Source of the DNA: Spirochaetota bacterium
GTDB lineage: Bacteria; Spirochaetota; UBA4802; JAFGDQ01
NCBI GenBank assembly: GCA_034190085.1
Contig: JAXHTS010000052.1
Location: 62,001-126,000, forward strand
Direction: 5' to 3'
DNA length: 64,000 nucleotides
Each line of letters starts with the position of its first letter. The first letter of the stretch is position 1. The translations under genes were made by a program, and so were the position numbers. The notes beneath the pieces were generated by a model. It saw only the letters and a program-made list of their open reading frames with translations. It had not been told where the DNA came from and did no database searches. Of this stretch, positions 18,244-27,550 are shown one piece after another.

Positions 18244-19233
18244 ATGAAACGAGTAATTTCATTTTGTGTTTTACTTTTTATCATTATTGGATTAAACTGT
18301 AAGAAGAAAGACGAATTCATTGATATTAGTGGTATTATTAACTTTATCAATGGAGATGTCAAACTAATTCTTGAGGATGGGAAGATAATCAAGGCTAATG
18401 TGGGTGATGAGATCAGACAGGGGATAACCCTAAAGACTAGCGGTGATAAATCTTTTGTTGATATATATTTCGGAGATAATATTGTAAAGGTCTTAGGAAA
18501 TACTGTTGTTAACATTAAGAGGCTTTTATCTAATGTTAATGCTGATACAGAAGAGTATCAATTCTTTGTTGAAAAGGGGGGGATGTTTTCGAGAGTCAAG
18601 AGAAAACTTGCAAAAGGGGATGTGTATAGCGTTATGACTCCCACAACCACTGCTGGTGTTAGGGGTACAGATTTTCTGGTTTCTGAAGAGGATGGTCAGG
18701 CTAATGTAGCATGTTTATCCGGCCTCGTTTCAGTGTTGAATAATTCATTAACAGATACCGAGCCTGTTGTGTTAGAGGAGAGGGAAGAGACTGATATCAT
18801 TCCTGGGCAGAATATGGTCAAGAAACAGATTTCAGCGGATAGAATGAGAATGTTGAATATTCTTCTTGAAATAAAGGAGATGAGGGAAGAGATAAGAAGG
18901 AAGTTTGAGAAGCAGCGGGAGGAGATCAGGAAGCATGTAGTTGATCAAAGGGAAAAGGACAAGGATATTCTGGATAAACAGAGGGAAAAAGATCGATCCC
19001 TTGTGGAGGATCAGAAGAAGAGAGATCAAGGGTTGATTAAGGGGATCCAGGATGAGACAGAGGGATTGAGGGATGATGTGGTGGGAGATGCTAAGGGGAA
19101 GATGGATGAGGCAAAGGATGTTGATAAGGAATCAGCAAAGAAAAGGGCTGAAGACCAGAAGGAAGCTATGAAGCCAAAAATTGAGAAGTTTAAGTTTAAT
19201 AAGGATCAATTTAAGGGAAAGCAGAAAGAATAA
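18244..19233 (+). CDS. FecR-domain lipoprotein with hendecad-repeat helical tail
   Basis: A 329-residue protein. A lipoprotein signal ends at Cys19 (FIIIGLNC), so it is probably lipid-anchored. Residues about 30-165 form a FecR-type beta domain (GDVKLILEDGKIIKANVGDEI, then TPTTTAGVRGTDFLV, the usual FecR end motif). Residues about 200-329 are a highly charged helix; residues 223-277 consist of five consecutive 11-residue units (KQREEIRKHVV, DQREKDKDILD, KQREKDRSLVE, DQKKRDQGLIK, GIQDETEGLRD). Hendecads usually form right-handed coiled coils. No sigma factor is nearby, so this is likely a surface or periplasmic structural protein rather than an iron-signalling anti-sigma factor. AGGAGGAG precedes the ATG. 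Confidence 0.82.
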   Translation: MKRVISFCVLLFIIIGLNCKKKDEFIDISGIINFINGDVKLILEDGKIIKANVGDEIRQGITLKTSGDKSFVDIYFGDNIVKVLGNTVVNIKRLLSNVNADTEEYQFFVEKGGMFSRVKRKLAKGDVYSVMTPTTTAGVRGTDFLVSEEDGQANVACLSGLVSVLNNSLTDTEPVVLEEREETDIIPGQNMVKKQISADRMRMLNILLEIKEMREEIRRKFEKQREEIRKHVVDQREKDKDILDKQREKDRSLVEDQKKRDQGLIKGIQDETEGLRDDVVGDAKGKMDEAKDVDKESAKKRAEDQKEAMKPKIEKFKFNKDQFKGKQKE

Positions 19234-19242
19234 TTAGCCTTG

Positions 19243-19264
19243 ATCCCTAATATTGATTGGGGAT
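19243..19264 (+). terminator. Hairpin after the FecR lipoprotein gene, possible terminator
   Basis: ATCCCTAAT (19243-19251) pairs with ATTGGGGAT (19256-19264), nine pairs with one G-U, around a four-base loop, starting 10 bases after the stop codon. The following bases are TATATAATTAAG and a T-rich run starts only 20 bases later, so it is a weak intrinsic terminator at best. Confidence 0.5.
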
Positions 19265-19480
19265 TATATATAATTAAGCGCCTTTGTTTTTTATTATTAC
19301 AAATGATGCTATTTTATCAGGATTTAAAAGTGGGATGCAAATCCTTATCCTGCAAGTGTATAAATCTGCTATTGTGATTTGATGAGAAATTATTTGGAAG
19401 TAACAGACTTAAGAGAAAACTAAGCGTAAATAGCTTGACAGAAATTTATATGTAGAGGAAGTGTTGAAAGCAAATTTATT

Positions 19481-19717
19481 ATGACTTTTATTAAAGGGAA
19501 TCTTGGTTTTTTTATAGTTTTTCTGATAATCGGCGGTATTTTGGGTTCAGCAATGGGGACGCTTTTGGCTAAATTGTTCCCAACCTTATCTATTGTAAAG
19601 AGTAATTTGACTGCACCAATTGGATTTAATTTAGAGATTATCAGTTTCAGCATTAGATTGAATTTGGCAGCCATAATAGGCATGATTGTTGGAATTTTTA
19701 TTTATCAGAGGGTATAA
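19481..19717 (+). CDS. Small DUF4321-like membrane protein
   Basis: A 78-residue protein with two hydrophobic helices (about residues 8-30 and 57-76) separated by a short soluble stretch. The first helix is glycine-rich (FLIIGGILGSAMGTLLAKLFP), and a second half reading NLEIISFSIRLNLAAIIGMIVGIFIY fits the DUF4321 family of small bacterial inner-membrane proteins. Its function is unknown. The ribosome site is poor (an AGAGGAAG lies 20 bases upstream). It stands alone between the FecR lipoprotein and rpsB. Confidence 0.65.
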   Translation: MTFIKGNLGFFIVFLIIGGILGSAMGTLLAKLFPTLSIVKSNLTAPIGFNLEIISFSIRLNLAAIIGMIVGIFIYQRV

Positions 19718-20009
19718 TTTATTGAGCTTAGGGCTGTATATCATATATAACAGATTCTTGCTGATAAAGTCGCATCTCCAGATAGGTTAGACATATATTC
19801 CTTATAATTGAAAAATCATTCATAATACAAATGACGTAATTATAATGATGTTGTATGTTTAATGAAATTTAATTGTAATAAGCAGCATAGATATTATGGA
19901 TATAGATTTTTTAAAGGAATGCTAAAAAATAGATACAATTTGAGTACAATGAGCATTTTATTTCATGTGCTTATATAATTAAAAATACTGAAGAGAGGAG
20001 ACAGGTTAA

Positions 20010-21131
20010 TTGGGAGTAACAATGAAGGAGCTTTTAGAGTCTGGTGTACATTTTGGGCATCAGACGAGAAGATGGGATCCCAGAATGTCCTATTATATAT
20101 TTGTAGCTAGGAACGGGATTCACATTATAGATCTTCAAAAGACGATGCAGTTATTGAAGGTCGCTATTAAGGCAATGAAGAATATTGCTGCTGAGGGCGG
20201 TAAGGTGCTTTTTGTAGGCACAAAAAAACAGGCAAAGGCAGCTGTTGTTCAACATGCTGAACGCTGTGGAATGTTTTATATCTCAGAGAGATGGCCAGGT
20301 GGTTTGTTGACTAATTTCCAGACTGTTAAAAAATCAGTCCAAAGATTGAAGGATTTAGAGGGGATGCAGGAGACTGGTGTATGGCAGGCTGAGACTAAAA
20401 AGGAGATTCTTGATCTACAGAGGGAGTTAGCTAAAAAGAACAAGATGCTTTCCGGTATTAAAGAGATGCATAAATTGCCTGACGCCCTTTTTGTAATAGA
20501 TCCCAAGAGGGAGACTATTGCAGTAAGGGAAGCGAGAAAGCTGGGAATACCCATAATTGCTGTTGTAGATTCTAATTGTAATCCAACTGAAATTGATTAT
20601 CCAATACCTGGTAATGATGATGCTATCAGGGCTATTGATTTATACTTAAGCGTTATGGCCAATGCTATAATTGAAGGCATTTCAGCCGGTCAGTTAGTAG
20701 AAGAGAATGAGTTAAAAGAGGAAGGGGATACAGTATCGAGTGGAGAAGCTGATGTGGCTGATAAAGCTAATGCGGAGGCTGTAGAAGGGAGCGCGTCAAA
20801 GGATGTTGTAGCAGGTGTTATTGAAGATGGAGCGGTTAGCGAAGCTGTATCGGAGGTTGCGGAAGGGGAGGTCTCTAATGATGTTGTAGCTGGGGGTGTT
20901 GAGGATCAAGTAGTTGATGATGTTAAAACTGAGGTTGAGGGCGCATCTGAATCTGTAGCAGAGGTTAATGAAGATGAAGTGGTTGGTGAAGTCGCTTCTA
21001 AGGTTGCGGAAGAGGTTTCGCCTAGTGATGCTGTGAAAGGGGTTGAAGAGGAAAGGAAAGCTGATGAGGTTGATGCTGAGGTTGGGGGTGAGGATTCAGA
21101 AGATAGCGCCAATGATGATCAAACTGGTTAG
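20010..21131 (+). CDS. rpsB: Ribosomal protein S2 with a long acidic C-terminal extension
   Basis: Residues 1-230 are a normal S2 ([73 protein letters not shown]), which binds the 30S head near S1. Residues about 231-373 are an extra tail made almost only of Glu, Asp, Val, Ala, Gly and Ser. I take the TTG at 20010 as start: GAGAGGAG ends 9 bases before it, and [12 protein letters not shown] matches S2 N-termini, whereas the ATG at 20022 is 21 bases from the ribosome site. It heads the rpsB-tsf-pyrH-frr operon. The extension is longer than in most bacteria. Confidence 0.95.
   Translation: MGVTMKELLESGVHFGHQTRRWDPRMSYYIFVARNGIHIIDLQKTMQLLKVAIKAMKNIAAEGGKVLFVGTKKQAKAAVVQHAERCGMFYISERWPGGLLTNFQTVKKSVQRLKDLEGMQETGVWQAETKKEILDLQRELAKKNKMLSGIKEMHKLPDALFVIDPKRETIAVREARKLGIPIIAVVDSNCNPTEIDYPIPGNDDAIRAIDLYLSVMANAIIEGISAGQLVEENELKEEGDTVSSGEADVADKANAEAVEGSASKDVVAGVIEDGAVSEAVSEVAEGEVSNDVVAGGVEDQVVDDVKTEVEGASESVAEVNEDEVVGEVASKVAEEVSPSDAVKGVEEERKADEVDAEVGGEDSEDSANDDQTG
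20742..21110 (+). repeat. Degenerate repeats encoding the acidic S2 tail
   Basis: The tail coding sequence contains recurring modules of GATGTTGTAGC followed by GGTGTT-GA-GAT and of GTTGCGGAAG, giving repeated protein pieces such as [29 protein letters not shown] and SKVAEEVS. Such imperfect tandem repeats are prone to length change. Confidence 0.55.
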
Positions 21132-21208
21132 GACAGTGGTGTTGGGACGAGATATCGGAGAATGAAAATGGGATTTGATGTTCAAAACAACATGTTAGGA
21201 GATATCGA

Positions 21209-21805
21209 ATGGCAGAAATAACAGCTGGAAAGATAAAGGAATTGAGGGCGGCGACTCAAGCAGGCATGCTTGATTGTAAGAAGGCATTGGTTGAGTGTGA
21301 TGGTGATATTGATAAATCAATAGAATATTTAAGGAAAAAGGGTCTTGCCTCAGCCGGGAAAAAGATGGATAGAATAGCAAAGGATGGTATCATTGCTTCA
21401 TATATACACAACAATTCAAGGCTTGGAGTGCTTTTAGAGTTGAATTGTGAGACTGATTTTGTTGCCAAAAATGAGGATTTTGAGGAATTAGCAAGGGAAT
21501 TATGTATGCAAGTAGCTGCAGCAAATCCATTATATGTGTCCATTGATGAAGTTCCTGAAGAGGATAAGGAGAGAGAGAGAGAAATTCTACGAGAACAGCT
21601 TAAGGAGTCAGGGAAGCCACCTGAAATAGTGGAAAAGATAGTGGAAGGGAAGATGAAAAAATTCTATTCTGAAGTCTGCTTGCTAAATCAGGAATATATA
21701 AGGGATTCTAACCAGATAATTGAGGATGTTATTAAAAATAAAATCGCTACATATGGAGAGAATATTTCAGTTGGAAGGTTTGTTCGTTATTCTATAGGGA
21801 ATTAA
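21209..21805 (+). CDS. tsf: Elongation factor Ts, short form
   Basis: 198 residues, the short EF-Ts form that lacks the second half of the core found in E. coli (about 280 residues). The N-terminal UBA-like module (IKELRAATQAGMLDCKKALVECDGD, EYLRKKGLASAGKK) and the core motif LELNCETDFVAKNEDFEEL are complete; the C-terminal EICLLNQEY-type motif appears as EVCLLNQEYIRDSNQ. It exchanges GDP on EF-Tu. GGAG lies in front of the ATG, 77 bases after rpsB. pyrH follows after 3 bases. Confidence 0.95.
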   Translation: MAEITAGKIKELRAATQAGMLDCKKALVECDGDIDKSIEYLRKKGLASAGKKMDRIAKDGIIASYIHNNSRLGVLLELNCETDFVAKNEDFEELARELCMQVAAANPLYVSIDEVPEEDKEREREILREQLKESGKPPEIVEKIVEGKMKKFYSEVCLLNQEYIRDSNQIIEDVIKNKIATYGENISVGRFVRYSIGN

Positions 21806-21808
21806 CAA

Positions 21809-22540
21809 ATGGATAATGAGAATGAGAAGGAACCACCTTCATTTAAAAGGATTCTGATTAAGTTAAGCGGAGAGGCTTTAGCAGGTCAGGATAAGGTTGG
21901 AATTAATACAGATACGATAAAGAGGATAGCTAATGATGTAGTAGACGTCTATAGGCTTGGGATTGAGGTCGCAATTGTTATTGGAGGTGGGAATATATTC
22001 AGGGGGGAGACAGGAAAGGCTCTTGGGTTGGATCGAATTACAGGTGATTACATGGGAATGCTCGCAACTGTGATAAATTCATTGGCATTCCAAGATGTTC
22101 TTGAAAAGATCGGGCTCCCTACCAGGGTAATGACATCAATAGAAATGCATACGGTTGCTGAACCTTACATTCGTAGGCGAGCGATACGTCATCTTGAAAA
22201 GGGTCGAATAGTGCTTCTCTCAGGGGGAAGCGGTAATCCTCTATTTACTACAGATACAGCCGCAGGGCTTCGCGCAATTGAGATAGAAGCCGATATTTTA
22301 ATGAAGGCTACCAGGGTTGATGGCATATATGATAGTGACCCAGAGAAGGTTAAAGATGCGGAAAAAATTGAATCTATATCGTATATAGATGTAATACAGA
22401 GAAAACTAAAGATAATGGATCTTACCGCGATATCGCTTTGTATGGATAATAGTATGCCTATTGTTGTATTTAATCTTTTTCAAAAGAATTCTATTTATAG
22501 GATTGTAAAAGGCGAGAAAATTGGAACAATGGTTTCATGA
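21809..22540 (+). CDS. pyrH: UMP kinase
   Basis: 243-residue bacterial hexameric UMP kinase of the amino-acid kinase fold. Visible motifs: [12 protein letters not shown] at the ATP site, [32 protein letters not shown], and [31 protein letters not shown] in the UMP/ATP pocket; these continue to [11 protein letters not shown]. It phosphorylates UMP to UDP in pyrimidine synthesis. It starts 3 bases after tsf, so translation is probably coupled, and frr follows after 12 bases. Confidence 0.96.
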   Translation: MDNENEKEPPSFKRILIKLSGEALAGQDKVGINTDTIKRIANDVVDVYRLGIEVAIVIGGGNIFRGETGKALGLDRITGDYMGMLATVINSLAFQDVLEKIGLPTRVMTSIEMHTVAEPYIRRRAIRHLEKGRIVLLSGGSGNPLFTTDTAAGLRAIEIEADILMKATRVDGIYDSDPEKVKDAEKIESISYIDVIQRKLKIMDLTAISLCMDNSMPIVVFNLFQKNSIYRIVKGEKIGTMVS

Positions 22541-22552
22541 AAAGGGTGAATT

Positions 22553-23110
22553 ATGATTGAGGATATTGTATCTGATGTTGAAGAGAGAATGACTAAGAGT
22601 ATGCAAAACTTGGAGAAGGGATTTGCCTCCATAAGAACTGGAAGAGCGAGCCCTTCCATTTTTGATAATGTTAAGGTTGATGTGTATGATACTGAGATGC
22701 CACTTAATCAGCTTGCTACGATCTCATGCCCTGAGTCAAGATTGGTAGTGATCCAACCCTGGGACAATCAAAATTTGTCTACTATAGAAAAGGCGATACT
22801 TAAATCGGATCTCTCTCTAAATCCTAATAATGATGGGAATCTCATAAGAATTCAGATACCCGATTTAACAGAGGAAAGACGAAAAGAGTATGTAAAGCTG
22901 GCTAAAAAGAAGGCGGAGGAATGCAGAATCGCAATTAGGAATATCAGAAGAGATGGTAATGAAATGGTGAAGGAACTAGAAAAGGATAAGGAGATTTCAG
23001 AGGATGAATCGAGAACAGCTATTAATAGACTTCAGAAGATTACAGATAAAAAAATAGAAGAGATTCAGAGATTAACCGAGAATAAAGAGAAAGATATTTT
23101 AAATATCTAA
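22553..23110 (+). CDS. frr: Ribosome recycling factor
   Basis: 185 residues, the standard RRF length. It carries GFASIRTGRASPSIFDNVKVDVY, LNQLATISCPESRLVVIQPWD, LSLNPNNDGNLIRIQIPDLTEERRKEYVKLAKK and the C-terminal helix of domain I. It splits post-termination 70S ribosomes together with EF-G. The gene follows pyrH after 12 bases with AAAAGGGTG before the ATG, and uppS begins 5 bases after its stop, so both are part of the same operon. Confidence 0.96.
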   Translation: MIEDIVSDVEERMTKSMQNLEKGFASIRTGRASPSIFDNVKVDVYDTEMPLNQLATISCPESRLVVIQPWDNQNLSTIEKAILKSDLSLNPNNDGNLIRIQIPDLTEERRKEYVKLAKKKAEECRIAIRNIRRDGNEMVKELEKDKEISEDESRTAINRLQKITDKKIEEIQRLTENKEKDILNI

Positions 23111-23115
23111 ATTCA

Positions 23116-23832
23116 ATGAAGGACTATAAAAGGTTAATTGATCCGAATAGAGTTGCAGCACATGTGGCAATCATAATGGATGGCAATGGTAGATGGGCAG
23201 AGAAGAGATCGTTACCCAGGTTAGAAGGACATAGGAGGGGGGCAGAAGTAATAGACTCCTTAATGGATGTTGCCGTAGACTTAGGTCTTCAAGTCGTAAC
23301 TCTTTATACATTTTCCACCGAAAACTGGTTGCGTCCCAAAGCTGAGGTTGATGGCTTATGGGAGATAACTGAGTCCTTTATAATTTCCAAAAAGGAAAAG
23401 ATAAAGCAAAATGATTTAAGAATTATCTTTTCAGGAATAAAGAATGGACTTCCAGCCTCAACACTCAGAATTATTGAAGAGTTGATCGAGGAGACAAAAA
23501 ATAATAAAAAGATGACCATTAATTTCTGCGTAAACTATGGTGGGCGCCAAGAGATAGTCGATTCAGTAAATCAATGGATTCAGCACCGCAAACTGAATGA
23601 AAGTTTGACAATCGATAAATTGAATAAATATCTCTACACCTCTGAATTGCCAGATGTTGATTTGATGATAAGAACAGGTGGAGAATATAGAATCAGTAAT
23701 TTTTTGCTATGGCAATTGGCCTATACTGAATTCGTTTTTTTGAAGGTATTATGGCCAGACTTTAAGCCTAATCATCTCTATAAGGCTATTTATGAGTACC
23801 AGAATAGGGATAGGAGATTTGGTGGATTGTGA
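23116..23832 (+). CDS. uppS: Isoprenyl transferase (undecaprenyl diphosphate synthase)
   Basis: 238-residue cis-prenyltransferase. Motifs: VAIIMDGNGRWAEKR with the catalytic Asp, GHRRGAEVIDSLMDVA, TLYTFSTENWLRP, and the C-terminal DLMIRTGGEYRISNFLLWQLAYTEFVF. It condenses isopentenyl diphosphate units onto farnesyl diphosphate to make the lipid carrier for cell-wall synthesis. RTGGE replaces the more common RTSGE. The stop overlaps the GTG start of cdsA, so the two are translationally coupled. Confidence 0.95.
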   Translation: MKDYKRLIDPNRVAAHVAIIMDGNGRWAEKRSLPRLEGHRRGAEVIDSLMDVAVDLGLQVVTLYTFSTENWLRPKAEVDGLWEITESFIISKKEKIKQNDLRIIFSGIKNGLPASTLRIIEELIEETKNNKKMTINFCVNYGGRQEIVDSVNQWIQHRKLNESLTIDKLNKYLYTSELPDVDLMIRTGGEYRISNFLLWQLAYTEFVFLKVLWPDFKPNHLYKAIYEYQNRDRRFGGL

Positions 23833-24710
23833 ATGATGTAAATAGAGTCACAATAACAAGGATATTAAGCGCTGCCATAGCTTTGCCTGTTTATGTTTTT
23901 GCCTTTATATCGGACTACCTGCATTCAATTCCTGTATTGATTGTCTCTATGATAATTTCTATTATTTCACTCTATGAATTTTATCATATGTGTGTTAGAT
24001 CAAATGATGAGAAGCCATTCATTTTTATTGGGTTATTTACTGGCGCAATTGTTAATATTGTGATGTACTATTTTGCATATGGAGAACTCTATCAATCCAT
24101 AAATAGCCAAGTCTTTGATGCTAGAATTATCTTTGCAATAATTATTTTTCTAATAGCTACTATCCTAATCCTACAGCTCTGTAGGAGACCTATCAAGGGA
24201 GGAATATATTCCCTGTCTGTCACTGTCTTTGGAGTAATGTATATTGGATTCTTCTTTTCACATATTATACTAATGAAGGCCCTGCAGGATGGCTTTTTCT
24301 ATATTTTGATATTGAACATCGTTGTAATGCTTAATGATACAGGTGCCTATTTTGGTGGGATCCTGTTGGGTAAACACAAGACAAATTTTGCAGTGTCTCC
24401 TAACAAGACCTGGGAGGGATACGCTTCTGGTATGCTGATTAGCATTTTGTCTATGATAATAACAAATGAAATATTTATGGCTTTTTATAATAAATACCTC
24501 TTCACCTTGATCGAGTCTGTAGTGTTAGGTATATTCTTAAGTATATTTGGGCATATGGGCGATCTCGTTGAGTCCTTAATAAAGAGGGATAGCGTCAGAA
24601 AGGATTCTGGCTCAATAATACCCGGACATGGCGGAATGTGGGATGCCTTTGATGCCCTTATATTTACGTTTCCATTCTTCTATTATTATATTGTTCTAAA
24701 AGGAGTTTAG
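23829..24710 (+). CDS. cdsA: Phosphatidate cytidylyltransferase
   Basis: A 293-residue polytopic membrane protein with about eight hydrophobic helices. The C-terminal CDP-DAG synthase signature is visible as FGHMGDLVESLIKRDSVRKD followed by SGSIIPGHGGMWDAFDALIF; the usual Arg after GG-x-x-D is replaced by Ala (WDAFD rather than LDRFD), a mild departure. It makes CDP-diacylglycerol from phosphatidate and CTP for phospholipid synthesis. The GTG start at 23829 overlaps the uppS stop by 4 bases. dxr follows 17 bases later. Confidence 0.93.
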   Translation: MNDVNRVTITRILSAAIALPVYVFAFISDYLHSIPVLIVSMIISIISLYEFYHMCVRSNDEKPFIFIGLFTGAIVNIVMYYFAYGELYQSINSQVFDARIIFAIIIFLIATILILQLCRRPIKGGIYSLSVTVFGVMYIGFFFSHIILMKALQDGFFYILILNIVVMLNDTGAYFGGILLGKHKTNFAVSPNKTWEGYASGMLISILSMIITNEIFMAFYNKYLFTLIESVVLGIFLSIFGHMGDLVESLIKRDSVRKDSGSIIPGHGGMWDAFDALIFTFPFFYYYIVLKGV

Positions 24711-24727
24711 TACAACATATCGTAACA

Positions 24728-25894
24728 ATGTCCTCTAACGTTACAATACTTGGTTCAACTGGATCGGTTGGTGTTTCTACATTAAGAGTCATCAAATCCT
24801 TAGGCAAAGAATTTCAGGTATATGGTTTAAGCTGTCATCGGAATTTAGATTTGATCAAAGATCAGATACGCGAGTTTGATCCAATAGCTGTTGCTGTTAG
24901 CTCAGATGAGATTATAAAATCAGAGGAGTATATAAAATTTAAAGAAGAGTTCCCTGAGGTTGAATTTTTTGATGGAGAGGCTGGAGTAACTGAACTTGCT
25001 AGCAGGAGAGTCGATATACTGGTTTCTGCGATTGTTGGAGCCGCTGGTCTTAAACCTACGATATCTGCCATACCGAGTGTTAAAAGGGTTGCCCTTGCTA
25101 ATAAAGAGACATTAGTTATGGCAGGCGATATCATTTCACAAAAGGTGAAAGAATATGGGACTGAGCTAATCCCAGTAGATAGCGAACACAATGCTATTTT
25201 TTTCTTATTAGAAAAAGTTAAAATACAAGACATTAAGAGAATTATTCTAACAGCCTCAGGCGGAAGCTTGAGGGATCGATCAATTGCCGAATTGAAAACT
25301 GTTACACCTGAAGAGGCATTAGCTCATCCTACTTGGAATATGGGCGATAAGATAACTATTGATTCGGCCACAATGATGAATAAGGGATTAGAGGTAATTG
25401 AGGCTCATCATCTTTTTGATATTGATTATGATTTTATCGATGTGGTAATTCATCCGGAGAGCATAATCCATTCAATGATTGAAACGATTGATGGTGCAGT
25501 TTATGCATATATGAGTGTTGCTGATATGGCGTTTCCTATCTTAAATGCGCTTACATTCCCAGATAAAAGAGATAATGATTTTGGGGGTTTGGATTTGGTA
25601 AAAATAGGTAATCTTAACTTCCAATCATACGATAATAATAGATATCCAGCATTGGGACTGTGCTATCAAGCAGGGAAAACGGGAGGGACAATGCCTTCTG
25701 TTTTGAACGCCGCTAATGAGGTTGCGGTTATGGCATTTCTGAATGAGGAGATACCCTTTACAGATATTGTAAAAATTGTCGAAAAGATTATGGGACTTCA
25801 TAATACAATATATGAACCAGACATCAATGAGATATTTGAGGCTGATGTATGGGCAAGGGCAGAAGCGAATAGAATAATAAGAGGAAGAGTATGA
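24728..25894 (+). CDS. dxr: 1-deoxy-D-xylulose 5-phosphate reductoisomerase
   Basis: 388 residues with the full DXR architecture: NADPH-binding TILGSTGSVGVSTLRVI at the N-terminus, ALANKETLVMAG, PVDSEHNAIFFLL (metal-binding Asp/Glu), LTASGGSLRD, HPTWNMGDKITIDSATMMNKGLE and VVIHPESIIHSMI. It makes 2-C-methyl-D-erythritol 4-phosphate in the MEP isoprenoid pathway, feeding uppS in the same operon and complementing ispG downstream. Its last bases overlap the start of rseP (ATGATGA). Confidence 0.96.
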   Translation: MSSNVTILGSTGSVGVSTLRVIKSLGKEFQVYGLSCHRNLDLIKDQIREFDPIAVAVSSDEIIKSEEYIKFKEEFPEVEFFDGEAGVTELASRRVDILVSAIVGAAGLKPTISAIPSVKRVALANKETLVMAGDIISQKVKEYGTELIPVDSEHNAIFFLLEKVKIQDIKRIILTASGGSLRDRSIAELKTVTPEEALAHPTWNMGDKITIDSATMMNKGLEVIEAHHLFDIDYDFIDVVIHPESIIHSMIETIDGAVYAYMSVADMAFPILNALTFPDKRDNDFGGLDLVKIGNLNFQSYDNNRYPALGLCYQAGKTGGTMPSVLNAANEVAVMAFLNEEIPFTDIVKIVEKIMGLHNTIYEPDINEIFEADVWARAEANRIIRGRV

Positions 25895-27459
25895 TGACAC
25901 TAACGTATATCTTGGCAGCTATAATCCTTCTAGGATTTTGCATATTCGTTCATGAGTTAGGGCATCTCCTAGGGGGAAAAATGGTTGGCATAAAGGCTAA
26001 AATTTTTTCCATAGGATATGGAAAGGGAATTGTGAAAAAGAAGGTTGGTGATACTACCTATCAAATAACCCTTATCCCTTTTGGGGGATATTGCCAGTTC
26101 TATGGAGAGGATCCTAAGGAGAAGAGGGCTGGGGAGGACTATGAATTTCTATCAGCACATCCATTGAAGAGGATCGTAGTAGTTATAATGGGGCCATTGT
26201 TTAACCTCTTTTTTGGTATTCTTTTATTTTTTATAATGAATACAATTGGTTACCCTACTGAGACAAATCGAGTGAGTATTCCAGATGCCATGAAATCTGA
26301 AGGATTAATGTCACCAGCGTATAAAGCTGGAATCAGGGACGGGGATCGAATTATTGAAATTAATGGCGAAAAGGTATATACATTCTCTGATATTAGAATT
26401 GATACCCTCTTTAGCAAAGGAGAACCCTTAAGGGTCAAGGTGGAGAGGAATAGTAAGAATCTTGATTTTCTTGTTGAGCCAAAAAGATTTTCTGAGAAAG
26501 GATTTTATGCCATGGGAGTAATGCCCTATGGTGAAAGGGTGTTGATTGTTCGAACATTAGAGGATGATGTTGCAGATGAGGCTGGTATTGAGCAATTTGA
26601 TGAGATCAAGAGGATTGATGGAAGAATAATAAAGACTCCTAAGGAATTTACCAAATACATAAGAGCAAATCCAGGGAAGGATGTAAGTCTGCAAATATAT
26701 AGATCGGGTAAGGATATTGATCTTACAATAAAACCCCGATTGAAGGAATTGATTACAATCCAGCATTTTGAGGATAATAGATTTAAGGGGGAAAAATACA
26801 CAACAACGATTGAAAGATTGGATATTATCCGAAATGCAATAAACGATAGGAAATTAAAAATCAATGGCAAGATTATTGCCTCCTTTGGAGATTTTGTAAA
26901 TAACCTCAACAGAAATGCGGGTAGGGCAATTAGGATTGAAAATTCTGGCGGTACATATTATGGGATATGCAAATATGAGAAATTTGGTTTTGTTGGTGTG
27001 GAGACTGCGGTTTCTTCTGAAATGATTGAAGTTAATTACGGCATATTGAGTGGATTTGCAAGGGCGATAGTAGAGCCCTTTGATTTTATAATAATGAATA
27101 TGAAGGCTTTTGGAATGCTGTTCTCCGGTAAGTTGAATGTGAGAGAGAGCATTTCCGGACCAATACGAATTGCTAAGATTGCGGGTGACGTGGCGTATTA
27201 TAAGGGTAGCTCAGCATTTATAATTTTAATGGCAAAGATTTCAATAATATTGATGATAATGAATCTTCTCCCCATCCCAGCAGTGGATGGAAGTTATATC
27301 ATCTTTTTCATCTATGAGACAATTAGAGGAAAACCTATCAATGAAAAGGTGCTTGAGAAGATTCAATTTGTAGGTATCTCAATACTCATTATTTTGGGTG
27401 GATTTGTGATATTTAATGATCTCTCATTTTTTCCTTTTTTCCAGAAGCTCTTCAATTAA
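25891..27459 (+). CDS. rseP: Site-2 intramembrane zinc protease RseP
   Basis: A 522-residue S2P family protein. The first transmembrane helix holds the zinc site HELGH (residues 21-25); the second zinc motif is in the C-terminal helix as NLLPIPAVDG. Two periplasmic PDZ domains lie between them (about 120-205 and 205-285), and there is an extra soluble insert (about 285-365). It cleaves transmembrane anti-sigma factors or leftover signal peptides after a first cut. At 522 residues it is longer than the E. coli protein (450). It overlaps dxr by 4 bases and belongs to the envelope/isoprenoid operon. Confidence 0.94.
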   Translation: MMTLTYILAAIILLGFCIFVHELGHLLGGKMVGIKAKIFSIGYGKGIVKKKVGDTTYQITLIPFGGYCQFYGEDPKEKRAGEDYEFLSAHPLKRIVVVIMGPLFNLFFGILLFFIMNTIGYPTETNRVSIPDAMKSEGLMSPAYKAGIRDGDRIIEINGEKVYTFSDIRIDTLFSKGEPLRVKVERNSKNLDFLVEPKRFSEKGFYAMGVMPYGERVLIVRTLEDDVADEAGIEQFDEIKRIDGRIIKTPKEFTKYIRANPGKDVSLQIYRSGKDIDLTIKPRLKELITIQHFEDNRFKGEKYTTTIERLDIIRNAINDRKLKINGKIIASFGDFVNNLNRNAGRAIRIENSGGTYYGICKYEKFGFVGVETAVSSEMIEVNYGILSGFARAIVEPFDFIIMNMKAFGMLFSGKLNVRESISGPIRIAKIAGDVAYYKGSSAFIILMAKISIILMIMNLLPIPAVDGSYIIFFIYETIRGKPINEKVLEKIQFVGISILIILGGFVIFNDLSFFPFFQKLFN

Positions 27460-27550
27460 TTGTAATATCCGGTAATCAATTTGTTATGAAATTTTTATCC
27501 TTATTATAGAATCAATATTGCTTTGCAGAGGATAATTATAAAGGTGCCAT

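Noticed and set aside
18244-19233. FecR-type iron signalling system
   Set aside because: There is no FecI-like sigma factor or TonB receptor nearby and the protein is a lipoprotein, so classical FecIR signalling is not supported.
19435-19452. TTGACA before the small membrane protein gene
   Set aside because: The only -10-like word, TATATG, is just 6 bases away, so no promoter geometry.
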